In this document: one piece after another, positions 1 through 10,392 of the stretch | How the letters are laid out: each line of letters starts with the position of its first letter | Numbering within the stretch: the first letter of the stretch is position 1 | DNA from: Angiostrongylus vasorum | Lineage: Eukaryota > Nematoda > Chromadorea > Rhabditida > Metastrongylidae | Assembly: GCA_018806985.1 (NCBI GenBank) | Contig: JADANN010000060.1 | Span: forward strand, 1-64,000 | DNA: 64,000 nt | Direction of reading: 5' to 3' | Made by a program: the position numbers and the translations under genes | Notes under the pieces: generated by a model | Told to the model about the DNA's origin: nothing | Databases searched by the model: none | What the model saw: the letters and a program-made list of their open reading frames with translations, nothing else

Positions 1-239
1 AACAGAGCGTCCCATTCTGTACAAAAAGGATAATGCATAGGCTGCAGAGTAGCGTCACCACCGTAATTTCGTCATTTCCTCAATGTCATCACCAGAGTAC
101 ACATAGGACCCTAGTTAACCACAGCGGTACGACTGAAATTACTTAATCCAATTCTGAAGAAAATCATGGGGAAGTTAAACTAGGTAAGCATTGTTAAGAA
201 AGCTGATGGCCAAAACTCAATGAAGGTTGAGAACTGAAT
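1..239. other. Unassigned spacer
   Basis: No ORF or repeat that I recognise. Confidence 0.5.
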
Positions 240-535
240 AAATTTCCCAAGCCACATAGGATTATAACGACTTGTATAACGTTAACTTTTTTATAATGCT
301 GAGGTATTTGCACACTCCGGACTGCAGGTGTCTGCGGTGGGGAACGAACGTGCTATTGTCCTTTCCAGGGAGTAACGCGTTCACCACCACACCATGCGGG
401 TCCTTCGTTTCACCTGTCTCTCAGCTAGTTCTATCGATCTTTTGCCATCAGCAATCATCCGTCAACGGGATTGATCTGGGGAGCCCAAATCGGGATTGAA
501 CCCAGTTAAGCTGACGCTATAGTTATAATCACAAT
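240..535 (-). repeat. Foldback family, single arm
   Basis: One arm of the foldback family: ATGCTGAGGTATTTGC, the GGTGTCTGCGGTGGGGAA block, CACCACACCATGCGGGTCC, TCTCTCAGCTAGTTCTATCG and the AGCCCAAATCGGGATTGAAC end. The opposite arm is missing here. Confidence 0.7.
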
Positions 536-540
536 CCTAA

Positions 541-1002
541 CCTTTTTTATTTACTGCCTAATCTTTTTAACGGCAGGGTATGTTGCGAAATATAATTTCT
601 GTAATGCTGAGATATTTGCAAAACTCCGGACTGCAGGTGTCTGCGGTGGGGAGTGGACGCGCTATTGTCCTTTCCGGGGGAGTAACGCGTTCACCACCAC
701 ACCATGCGGGTCTTTCGTTTCACCTGTCTCTCAGCTGGTTCTATCGATCTCTGGCAGCCTCAGCTTAACTGGGTTCAATGCTATGTGGGCTCCCCAGATC
801 AATCCCTGCTGACGGGTGATTGCTGATGGTAGAAATCGATAGAACTAGCTGAGAGACAGGCGAAACGAAGGGCCCGTATGGTGTGGTTTTGAACGCATTA
901 CTCCGCGGAAAGGACAATAGCACATTTGTTCCCCACCCCAGACACCTGCGGTCGGAGTTCTGCAAATATCTCAGCACCGTTGAAGTAAATTATGTGCTTT
1001 AA
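541..1002. mobile_element. Foldback element, complete inverted pair
   Basis: The left arm (541-770) begins TTTTTTATTTACTGCC, and the right arm (770-1002) is its inverted copy ending in TTTAATAAAAAAG; they meet at CTCAGCTTAACTGGG. The whole unit is one imperfect palindrome of about 460 bp. It adjoins the inverted PLE-a fragment. No coding capacity; the short open frames in the arms recur only because the DNA repeats. Confidence 0.72.
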
Positions 1003-1427
1003 TAAAAAAGTGTAAGACGGGACATGTTGATCTGTCTATTTTTATAGTGCGAAATAACGGATGGTTCTAAGCCTGCCTCTTTTGCCACTTTGACCCATTC
1101 ACTGTTAAATTTTCGGTGTTGTCCTTTGTATTCATGTTCAGCTGATGAGCGATAAAGGGAAGCATCACTAAGATGTTCCTCTGTTGTCTTTATATCTAAC
1201 TGGTGAGGAAAAGGTACGAACTCTAACCCTTTGTCACTAACTGATAATCTAATAGTTTTCGGATTTACTGGTTCTCTAATTTCTTTCAGACCTGGTTTTG
1301 TAACGTTAGAGATAAACTTTCTACCGCGAAAATGATTTAGGGTTTTGAAAACATCTCCCGAAAACATGCGGAATTTTTGTATCAACTTCCACGTTAGGGT
1401 TCTGCTGTCTAAGCATACAAATTGCAT
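999..1427 (-). mobile_element. Penelope-like element fragment PLE-a, 5' coding part, inverted
   Basis: A 142-codon open stretch (GRKFISNVTKPGLKEIREPV, ISHYKNRQINMSRL) matches the N-terminal part of the PLE-c and PLE-d ORFs upstream of the RT core. It is in the opposite orientation to the PLE 3' end that begins about 70 bp further right, so the pair forms an inverted, internally deleted copy. It stays open over 142 codons, which suggests it is younger than PLE-b. Confidence 0.75.
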
Positions 1428-1494
1428 GCTATCCTACGAACAGTTGAATTAGAAATGGGTTATGACGGTGACTCAGGTATAGTCATGCCCCCCA

Positions 1495-1835
1495 AGTACG
1501 ATGATCCTACATCGCATCGATTTCTGATGTGGTGTGGTGCACTCATCAATCATATGCGACTCTGATAAGCGGTTCTTCTCCAGTGGAAAGCATGTCAAAA
1601 AACGGTGGATTTTTTCGAGAAGCCATTCATCAAATTATTACTGTGTACATTTTCATCCTTCTATTCGTGCTATTGAAGGGCTCGACCTAGGTAATTACGC
1701 ATACACACACCCTTCCAGGCTCTGAAGAAGGCGATACCGCTGAAATATCAGCTACTGTTGTATTGTGTGTGTTTCCTGCACGGAACTAAACGTATGCTGT
1801 ATAACAACCTCGCGATTGCCGAGAAGGGAAAACGA
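1495..1835 (+). mobile_element. Penelope-like element fragment PLE-a, 3' end
   Basis: Matches the 3' untranslated end of PLE-c (13110-13400): the CATATGCGACTCTG block, the GGTGG TTTTT CGAGAAG block, the GTT GAAG repeat near 1670 and the terminal hammerhead-like motif (1713-1765), followed by the repeated 5' sequence to about 1835. Its orientation is opposite to the PLE piece at 999-1427. Confidence 0.7.
1713..1765 (+). ncRNA. Decayed hammerhead-like motif, 3' end of PLE-a
   Basis: CTGAAGA is intact (1722-1728). Stem II has GGC against GCT, and the second core box reads GAAATATC instead of GAAACGTC, so the stem III pair is lost. Predicted inactive. Confidence 0.5.
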
Positions 1836-3474
1836 CGCATTGTTGCTTGAATTGGTGATTATTATTCTAATTTTCTAAACAAGTGGGATAATTATAGAAT
1901 GACATTAAACGTCAGTTACCAAGGAGTAAACCTTAATAGGTTGTTTATTTTGTAAAGAACACCATTTTTAAAAAATAAACAACGTTCTTCAGCTAGTGAT
2001 GATAAAATTGTAAACATTTCTATGCCTTACCGTGCTCTTAATGTGGCCATGATCTGCGACTACCTACACCGATTACGTAGCGTATCCATCTCGGAAATCC
2101 CAAAGAGAATCAGGCTGCACCAGCATTCAGTATCTCATGGAGAAGAAAAACACCACAAATTTTTAAGTCAGGGCTAGTTTCTCGTTTTAGTTCAACCGCC
2201 ACCACAAATAACAGTTGTGGGACAAGGACACCAGTGGAAGAAGTACTGAGGACCATAAATTATTTGAAAGTCGCTTTTCAAACCGGCTAAGCGTCTGTAT
2301 AACCAAAATACGTACACCAAATAGACGTTGAAACTAATCCAATGCATCAACCAAACCGAAGAAAAAAATGCATGGGAGTTGAGACCATGATTACAAATAT
2401 AATATCTTATAGATGTTAGAAATAGATGTTATTAACGCAGAAAACGGTAGTGGTCATGATTTTCTCCAAGTTATTCAATTGTCATATCTCCAGCTTTCTG
2501 ATGGCCAATAGTTTCATCGCGACTAAGGGAGTCAGTGTACTCGAAGAGTTTCGATGTTGATATCACCTATTTTCTTCGTAAAATGATAACGCGTATTAAA
2601 CGAAGTGGTAATGATAATTATTTCTGAGCTTTGAATGTGGCTCATTTTAGGCGTCACTTTTCCCATTTGCAGGCGGCAATAACTGCTCCCGCCTTCGCAT
2701 AAGGATTTTGATCATGTTAGTTGATTTTTATTCCATCGACTCACTTTCTTCAGTAAATTTCGATGCCTTCGTTTGCACATTTAACATTCTCGCGACGAAT
2801 GACATCTGTAGGTGTCATAGTGATTCAGCGGGGAGTGGCCGATAAAATTCTCACCGTCTCATTTTCTTTCCTACGGTTTATTTTAACACCCATTCTCCTA
2901 TACTTTTACTATCAAACGATAGTTTGTAGGACATAGGTGTTGGTTGGGCATTACACGGGAGACCTCCATTCTGCACTTAGAGATATAAAAAAATTTTTTT
3001 CGAAAATACTTCAATTCTAACAGCTATAGTGGAATAAAGACATCATAAAGAGGATGCGGGTGTAAAAGCTACTGAAACGGGTAATCATAAGTTACAAAAC
3101 ATTTCCAAATGCTGACAGTAAAGTGTCAGTGTGATGAAACATGGTCATGTATAATAAATGTCAGAGCAAAGCCTTTCCAACAATCCATTCATGTTCACAA
3201 CCCAAGAAATCCTTCAGTTATCGAAAAGTACAGTTCATTTTCAAAAAACCAGCAAGTCCATAAAGGTCGAAAATTAGGCGTCCTCCATTCCGTGATAAAC
3301 CCAAGATTACACGTCATCGCGAGAACGTTGATGGTTAGTGGCACCGAGCATTGTTGCAACAAGACAAAACACAAATTATCATTTATTTTGTAGTAACTTC
3401 CACCACCGACTTTTTTATTAACCCCGGCATTAATCGAACAACTCTTCAAATTCTTGTTTAGCAAGCGCGAGGTG
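1836..3474. other. AT-rich spacer
   Basis: Only short unsupported open frames (for example 3109-3393), without family motifs or splice-consistent neighbours. No repeat family recognised. Confidence 0.5.
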
Positions 3475-4465
3475 TTATTTTATTTCTTTATTTACGCACA
3501 AGCTGACGTTTCGGCGGTTTTCGCTTTCCTCGGAGCATGAAAGTTTAAGTTGACCGCAATCTACCCAGCCAAAGATCTCCATAACCAAACAGAGAAATTA
3601 ATAAACCAAGATTTCAATCACATTGAACAATGATTAGCTTCTTTGCACATTCACCACTTTCTGTGAGTCTTCCACTGAGTATTTCACGTGGAGACCAACC
3701 GCTCAGAGATTCACATGGAAGGGTAATGTGCTCCTCCAATCAGAATAGTTGGTTAAAATACTGCTCAATATCAAGTGTAATTATGAGGTATTCCTTCTCG
3801 TGGTTCATTTTCGAATTATTAGAATTAATCCAGAATGTCTCGAGAGTTTTGCACGCTTCTGTTTTCGATTCCTGTGCGAGGATCGTAACTCCTACTTCAA
3901 AAATTTTTCGCGTTATGTCTCTGCGTCCTATACGTACCTAGTGGAGCACTTGGTTTAAGTTTCCCGACTAGGTGTTCTTTTATACGGACGCAAAGTAGTC
4001 TTCTCGTTTCGCCAATCTATTCCTCCCGCACACTTCACAGGAGATCAGATAAACTGTACCCGAACTCCTGCAGTCACCTACGATTAGGGGCAAATTATAC
4101 AGTTTTGCGTTGCTCACGGTTACCGAATTCTCTTGACCGGCCTTTCTTAAGCAACGTTTTTATAACTGCACTTGTTTCATTTGAAATGGAGGACAGGATA
4201 AACGGGACCTTATTATCGCTAGAGTCGTCGTTTGAAGGCCTGGGGTTTCCTCTACAGCTATCTCGAGCTACAGTTTCACAGCCATTAGAAATGGCTATTT
4301 GCAGCGCCAAGTTCGGGGACTCCCTCTCTGCTTGTGCGGCTTTCAGCAACTCGTTTGTTAGGTACATTATCTTGCATTTGTCATCCACGAAAACCGTCGA
4401 TTTTGAGTGTGGATTCGGTTGTCACATGAGGGACTTTGTCTTTTTCATGAAAACCGTTGAATAAG
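3475..4465 (-). mobile_element. Old Penelope-like element fragment PLE-b
   Basis: Minus-strand fragment running from the region before the endonuclease (ALQIAISNGCETVAR, VPFILSSISNETSAVIKTLL at 4388-4095) through a decayed GIY-YIG domain (GTVYLISCEVC near 4080-4040, then a broken part and TFWINSNN near 3840) to the 3' end with a decayed hammerhead-like motif at 3505-3540. It is more diverged from PLE-c and PLE-d than they are from each other, so it is an older insertion or another subfamily. Confidence 0.7.
3500..3545 (-). ncRNA. Decayed hammerhead-like motif, 3' end of PLE-b
   Basis: Minus strand CTCCGAGGA in place of CTCTGAAGA, an imperfect stem II, then an intact GAAACGTC (3512-3505) and AGC. 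The first core box is mutated, in line with the greater age of PLE-b. Confidence 0.45.
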
Positions 4466-5628
4466 GGTCGCGTTGTTTCCTCACTAAACAGCGTATCTGT
4501 GGATCAGTAAGAGGCGTTTCCAGATTACTTCGGTAGCAATTTGCAGTCCTAGAAAGATGGGACTGATGCTTGGCTCACGGTTGGGAAGAACCAACGATGG
4601 TGCATTTGCTGTTACATAAACTCACTAAATACTGCGCTTCCACTGTGGCAACATATTTTATTAAATTTTTTGGTTGTTTAATCGTATCCTGTGTACTGCG
4701 TAACGTTGTCTAAGGTCGGTACAGAACACCTCTCGCCAGAAGATTTTGAAAAATTATAACATAAAGCGTCAGGTCTCGATTGAAGTGAACTTTCCCATGC
4801 TTATCTTTGTCCGGTTTCCAATGTGGAATTTCAAAAAACAAATAACAACAACCAGACGCAGTAGACAACAAGGACGTTTTTTTTCCCTTGCCATTCTTTT
4901 CAGGAACTGATGTTTTCGCAACTACTTGTAATTTCAAGCATTTGTATGACAACCATTACACTTTCTATGTGCAGAAAAAAACGAGGTAAGTGTTCTCAGA
5001 GAAATAGGAATCCTGAAAAAAATGCCAGGTGTCACCACTAGTTTACTCTTTGGGCAATCAACTGCTGCAACTGTGCACAGCAAAACACAATTGTCTGTTT
5101 GTATCGTAGAAAAGGTCAAATTTGACACAACTGATCTAAAGACAGCTGTCATCTTCCAACTTATTCGTTTCTGTATAAACACTTCGTGTGTGGTGCAACT
5201 GCTAACATGGCTTCCTGTAGAAAACTGCAATGGGAACCGTGGAAACTTGTCCTGTTTGGCGACGTGGTCGCATGCAAAGACGTACATATCATGTTGAATC
5301 GTCTAGGTGTCGTCAGCGTTTTACCAGTTCGAACGTGTTCTAGTGAAATGACCACGGTTCATTACAAGCCCACCGCTTCTTAAGACTACTAGAAGCGATG
5401 TTGAACAAGATGAAAGGCATTCTTATGGCGCTACCAAAAACGGTGAGTAAAAAAACAAAGAGCTATATTTGTTCATCTAATTCAGTGCGCTCTCTACAAC
5501 CACATCTATTCTCAGTTTTTTGCTGTCTTTTAAAATGACGTAGAAGAAATCGTTTATTTGGGTAAGGTATATGAACAAATGGGAGGTCTGTCATAGAAGA
5601 TCAAAGAACGAATATTACTTTGAATATT

Positions 5629-5631
<3 letters not shown>
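4466..5631. other. AT-rich spacer
   Basis: Overlapping frames of 60-117 codons occur at 4710-5383 on both strands, but none has recognisable motifs. They look like chance frames. Confidence 0.45.

Positions 5632-5668
<37 letters not shown>
5632..5668. repeat. (TA)n microsatellite
   Basis: About 18 uninterrupted TA units next to the 3' end of a SINE C copy; plausibly its retroposed tail or an insertion target. Confidence 0.9.
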
Positions 5669-5677
<9 letters not shown>

Positions 5678-5689
5678 GCGAATATTACT

Positions 5690-6040
5690 TACTTGGATAC
5701 TTGGAGGGCACGTCTTCACTGGTTGTGCGCGCCCCAGAATAAGTCCCATTTTTTCGAAGTTTTGCTGGCTTAGCCATTGTGGTTTCCTAGACTCCGGGAA
5801 GTCAGCCGAGCCAAAGTCTGCTCCAAGTCGTTACCATCACAGGCAATAGCCGCGTTTATGGGTCAGAGGAAGATTTACCACCGCACGACTAGTTTGATAC
5901 AAGGATGGGCTTACTTATGGAAACACCGGGCTCATTCTCAGCTTGGAAGGCCCAGCTAGGGGACGAAACCTCCTCTATACATCGCATTCCGACACCCAGG
6001 AACACCTGCCAGCCACGATGAGGCGTTAAAGTATTGGGAG
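5690..6040 (-). mobile_element. SINE-like family C copy
   Basis: Begins (3' end) TACTTGGAGGGCACGTCTTC and TGTGCGCGCCCC; then GTGGTTTCCTAGACTCC, AGGAAGATTTACCACC and ACACCCAGGAACACCTGCC near the 5' end. About 350 bp, no ORF. The 3' end abuts a (TA)n tract. Confidence 0.68.
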
Positions 6041-6071
6041 GAACACCTAGCACTAAATTTGTTGATTGAGA

Positions 6072-6362
6072 ACTGAGGAGCGCGTGTGGCGCAGTAGTCA
6101 GAGGCGCCCAGCAACACACACATGGGATCTATTCCCGCTCCTGTTGCTCACCAAGCCTTCCATCCTTCCGTGATCATAAAATTGGTTGGTACCAAACCTG
6201 TGTAGAAGGATAGCAGTAGCACTGGCTCGATGCATCAGTAGGCCACCGCGAGTCATTGTAAAGGCCAGATAAGCATTCAAATCGCCTCCAAACGGTGTTT
6301 AATGAAGTCGAATGCAAGGCGCATCCCTCATGGATTGATCAACACCGAAAGCTTTGCCCTTT
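6072..6362 (+). mobile_element. tRNA-derived SINE, family B copy
   Basis: Head GCGCGTGTGGCGCAGTAGTC resembles a tRNA 5' half with a Pol III A box; then CACATGGGATCTATTCCC, CACCAAGCCTTCCATCC, the body GGCTCGATGCATCAGTAGGC, CGCGAGTCATTGTAAAGG, and the tail GCGCATCCCTCATGGATTGA. Confidence 0.68.
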
Positions 6363-6423
6363 TAATTGTGGAGCTCTTTTAAAGCACAGCATTTTAAATC
6401 TGGAATCAGAAATGAACGAGATA

Positions 6424-6530
6424 TCTGGATTAGGGTCCAAGTTTTGAAAACGTCTCAGCGTCACTGTGGTTGTAATTAACATAACATCTTGCCGTGAAAA
6501 TATAACAGGCGGTAAACAAAAAGTCAAGCA
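6424..6530 (+). repeat. Foldback family, right-arm fragment
   Basis: TTTGAAAACGTCTCAGCGTC, then ACTGTGGTTGTAATT, CTTGCCGTGAAAATATAAC and GGCGGTAAACAAAAAGTCAA correspond to the outer 90 bp of a right arm. A complete foldback copy starts just downstream. Confidence 0.6.
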
Positions 6531-6540
6531 CTATGATTTT

Positions 6541-6958
6541 AACTCGTTATTTACTGCCTACTCTTTTTTAATGGCAGGGGTATGTTGCGAAATATAACTT
6601 CAATGATGCTGAGATATTTGCAAAACTCCGGACTGCAGGTGTCTGCGGTGAGGAATGAACGCGCTATTGTCCTTTCCGAGTAGTAACGCGTTCACCACCA
6701 CACCATGTGGGTCCTACGTTTCGCCTGTCTCTCAGCTAGTTCTATTGATCTCTGGCAGCCTCAGCTTAACTGGGTTCATTACCAATTTTGGCTCCCCAGA
6801 TCAATCCTGCTGACAGGTGATTGCTCATGGCAGAGATCGATAGAGCTAACTGGGACACACGCGAAACGAAGGACCCGCATGGTGTGGTTTTGAACGCGTT
6901 ACTACCCGGAAAGGACAATAGCGCACTCGTTCTGCACCGCAGGCACCTGTCCAGTTGA
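6541..6958. mobile_element. Foldback element, inverted pair with truncated right arm
   Basis: The left arm (TTATTTACTGCCTACTC, GGCAGGGGTATGTTGCGAAA) and an inverted right arm meet near 6775-6790. The right arm stops inside the GCAGGCACCTGTCCAG block and lacks its outer 90 bp. Confidence 0.68.
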
Positions 6959-7209
6959 GTTAACATCTTCTCCTTCCACTGCTTGCACCGTAAGTGGAGT
7001 ACTCGCATTTCGATGTCTAGTGCTAGGTAGCTCTTCTCTGGCAGACCGCGTTACTCGTGTAGCCACTTCCCTTTGACAGAGTTTGCACGGACACTCTTTG
7101 CTTTCTTCCTTAGCATACTATACTATTACGGACTGTTACAGGGTGGATCATCGACGTGAAAAGAAAGAAATCACTGTCAGTCGACAATCATTTAACGACC
7201 GCTCTGTAT

Positions 7210-7385
7210 AAAACAGTGCTGACGAGTGAGTTAACGTCATTTGAGAAATGGATCGCTGAAGAAGATTCGTCTTGATGCGACGACGAAAATACTACGCAGA
7301 GAAAAAGAGTGCCTGTGGACCACCGAATCGGATCATCGTCTCTGAGAAAGGCGATGATGTCGAACGTTAACCGAATAAAACTTAT
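7210..7385 (+). repeat. Decayed copy of the second hammerhead-bearing repeat
   Basis: LKKIRLDA-like codons at 7257-7280 parallel KIRFDA at 25229. At 7330-7378 the order GGATCATCG, TCTGAGAAAG, GATGATGTCGAA, CGTTAACCGAATAAA follows the intact motif at 25305, but the first core box (CTGAGAA) is changed. Predicted inactive remnant. Confidence 0.4.
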
Positions 7386-7389
7386 ATAA

Positions 7390-10337
7390 CAAACTCGTGT
7401 TAACTGAACAATTCAAAGGCGTTTATTATACACATGTTTGAGTTTCAACGGCAATAAACGATAACTAATTCATAAAGCAACGGCAAGTGCGTTTATGATC
7501 TGATCACACACGTTTTGAATACATTTCTTCTCAGTTTTGACTAATAAAAAATAAGTGAGCAACAGATATATCGTTTTTTTTTCTCCTCACGAACCGCGTT
7601 TAGGACTCTCCCTCAGTGCTTTTTAGGTCTAAAACCTGCATTTTAACTTAGAAACCATCTGCTTATGACCTAATGTGAATGTGAGTTGTAGATTTCCACT
7701 TTCATTTTTCTTCTAGACCGATCAAAAGTCAGATTTTTTCGAGGAAGCAGACCATCTGATCCAAAGAAAAGCACTTACCTATTCTTTTCCCGAGATTGCC
7801 TTTGTTCCAGAAACTTTTTTCAAGAAACACTTCATTTTAAAATGAAAGCTTGTATTAAGACCTATTTGATTTTGGCATGAAGATTTCGCTTATAACCTTG
7901 AGAAATTTTGTGATCAATCTTCAAGTGAGGTCATGTAGTTCCGATTTCGCCATTACAATTAAATGGAAGAAAGGTTGCAGAGCACAACCTTTTTTTTGCA
8001 CGGGTTCAAACCCGTACATTAAGCAGTGGAAAGCGTAGTCACCATACCGGATTTATATTTAACCATAACAGTTTCAAAATCCTTGTATTAGGTTGAAATT
8101 TTTGAATTTATCCATACTATGGAGAGCTAGAGACGATCCTGAACGATTGATGACAATTGATTGATCATTCTGGCTGAAGTGGATCCATGCAAAATGGCTT
8201 GAATCTTTGTAAAAAAAAAGACTTGGTTTTAGTACAAGGACATCTTCATCTATCGAAATAAATGACCGTGGACACTATAAAAGATCACCTTATAACGCAG
8301 CCTAGAACACAACAAAAGCGTTCCCACTTTTGATTGCATTGTTGTGTGCACTGGATAACAGATTTCACATAGAAACAGATGATGTTCTACGTAGGCTTTT
8401 ACAAACGCTCAGGAAAGCAATTACTTCTAAGGTAGATTTATGTCGAATGGAAGTTGCGGTTAACTTTCTATTCCCTAAATCTTTGAATGCTGTGAAATAA
8501 TCACGATGGAGAAGTATTCTAGTGAAATGGACAAGATGCAACATGTGCGATGTGCAATTATTCAATTAATCAAAGGGGAGAAATCTACTTCTACGAAAGC
8601 GTCCGATTACTGCTTATAATCGACGCTGCCAACACTGAAAGGATTGGCACGCAGAAAGCATTTATTTTGACTAAAGAGGTCCATTATAGGTTAAAATGGC
8701 AATGATTATATTTGGGTATAAAATGGATGGCAGTAGAAATAAATATTCCACAGTTTTGTCTAAATTTTGCTGTTTGTTTAGACACAGCATCATTTCGTTG
8801 ACTGAACGACTCCTTTTCCTCAGTGGTGCTCTTCGTCTCGGTTTTCCTTCGTCGACTCACGATCCACCCTTTGTGAAGGACGTAAAAAACCTGCCTTACA
8901 TGTGAGAAATACACCTTGAAATACGCGACAGTACAGGAGCTGCTAGCTTCATTGCCAAAGCCCACCATTAAGCTACAACAAAGTTCAGAGCAAACGAATT
9001 AAAACATTTGTAATTACGCAAGTCATACTTAACTCTTCCCCCTTCCGCCGCCTTTTTTTTGTGACACAAGCTTTTTCTGTGATACTTTTTTATACCATAT
9101 CGACAACATTCGTACCACTTATGTTGAACCAGAAAAACTGGCACAGAAAGTGGCAATGATGAAGATGACACTATTGTAGTTCTTCTCGACAAATGCGATC
9201 ATTCGAGTCTCATGAGGATTTGTGACCCATTGTGCAGGTGCAGTGACAAGGAATGGGCCACTCTACTCTAACTGAGTGAGCATTCTGGACAACGTAAATC
9301 GTATATGGGAGAAAACTTAAGTGTAATCCATTTCTACGTTTCTACAATGTCGAACCTTCACAAAATCGTTCAAATTAGACGAAGCATCGGCTTTTATTTT
9401 CGCGTCCGAATTTCCCTTTTGTGTGGGTTTGATTCAATGTGTTGAAGGCTTCCGAAGTCTTGCTTTGTCTCGTAGCTGATATTCTACCACTTTGGCTGAA
9501 GATCATCCGGTTAAAAAAACATGTGAGTCACGCAACATGCAAAACGGCAGATGCAAAGATAATGGCTACTCCTTCTCTCTTACATTCTGACCGGCATTTT
9601 TTGAAAATGTTGACAGTGCATGGACGATATTTAGCAGTTTCTTCAAACATTTCTCTCCAATATTGTCGAGAACAGATGTTTTGCGATTCAATGATATAAT
9701 GGTGCAAACGAATCAGTAGAGCGACGTATATCTTGTTAGTTATGATATGTAAAGCAACTAGAATGAAGTAACTATCAAAGAGGTCTGGATAAGAGCAGTT
9801 AAGACCTTCTCCATTACCCTTCTGGATACAGCGAGTATTCCATATAAACGTTGGAGAAAAAAATGTCCTGGACGGTAACGGGTGCCGCAACGTGGTCCTG
9901 ACGAAGCTGACATTTCACCCACTAGGACCTTCTCTTACTGCTTTCTCGGAAAACTAGCAGTTCTGCAAGTTCACTCGTAGATGGGTTTTAAAATGCTGGC
10001 ATTTAACTAGGACTTTGGTTATATCGACCTCGAGCGGTATGTTGCCTAAGCACAATGTTCGCCGCGATTCCTACTGTCCAGGATGACTCCGAGCGAGACA
10101 ACAAAAATCTCACTGAACAAAAGGACGGCAGTTGTAAGTGGTGAAGAACACTCTAGCTCGTCTATTTTGAGATTCAATAGAGAATCAATGCGACCAGACA
10201 GTCAAGGTAGCGACCGAAATCTTCAAGAAGCGCCGAATCAACACATGAATCCGAAGACCTTGCAGATGTGTGATGCGAGACAGGAAAGCAAACGAAGGAA
10301 GTGGTTGTCCCCGCATGTGAATGTGCTGCATCTTACC
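7390..10337. other. Long AT-rich spacer
   Basis: No supported gene. A 90-codon frame at 10083-10355 (rich in Ser, Arg and Gln) runs into the hammerhead-like motif of PLE-c and may be decayed coding sequence, but I cannot place it in a family. Confidence 0.45.
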
Positions 10338-10342
10338 TTCCC

Positions 10343-10392
10343 TTCCAGGCTCTGAAGAAGGCGATACTGTCGAAACGTCAGCTACCGTTGTG
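10343..10392 (+). ncRNA. Hammerhead-ribozyme-like motif, 5' pseudo-LTR of PLE-c
   Basis: Core box CTGAAGA (10352-10358), stem-loop II GGC-GATACT-GTC (GGC/GTC in place of GGC/GCC), then GAAACGTC (10372-10379) with predicted cleavage after C10379. Stem I pairs GGCT before the core with AGCT after the site. The stem III palindrome ACGT is only two base pairs, as in dimer-active short-stem III types. An extra A lies between the core and stem II compared with the textbook motif. Confidence 0.65.

Noticed and set aside
272..977. Small similar open frames starting MLRYLQNS or MLRYLHT, recurring in several places
   Set aside because: They are translations of the foldback DNA repeat on either strand. 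They occur in both orientations, break at different points and have no protein features.
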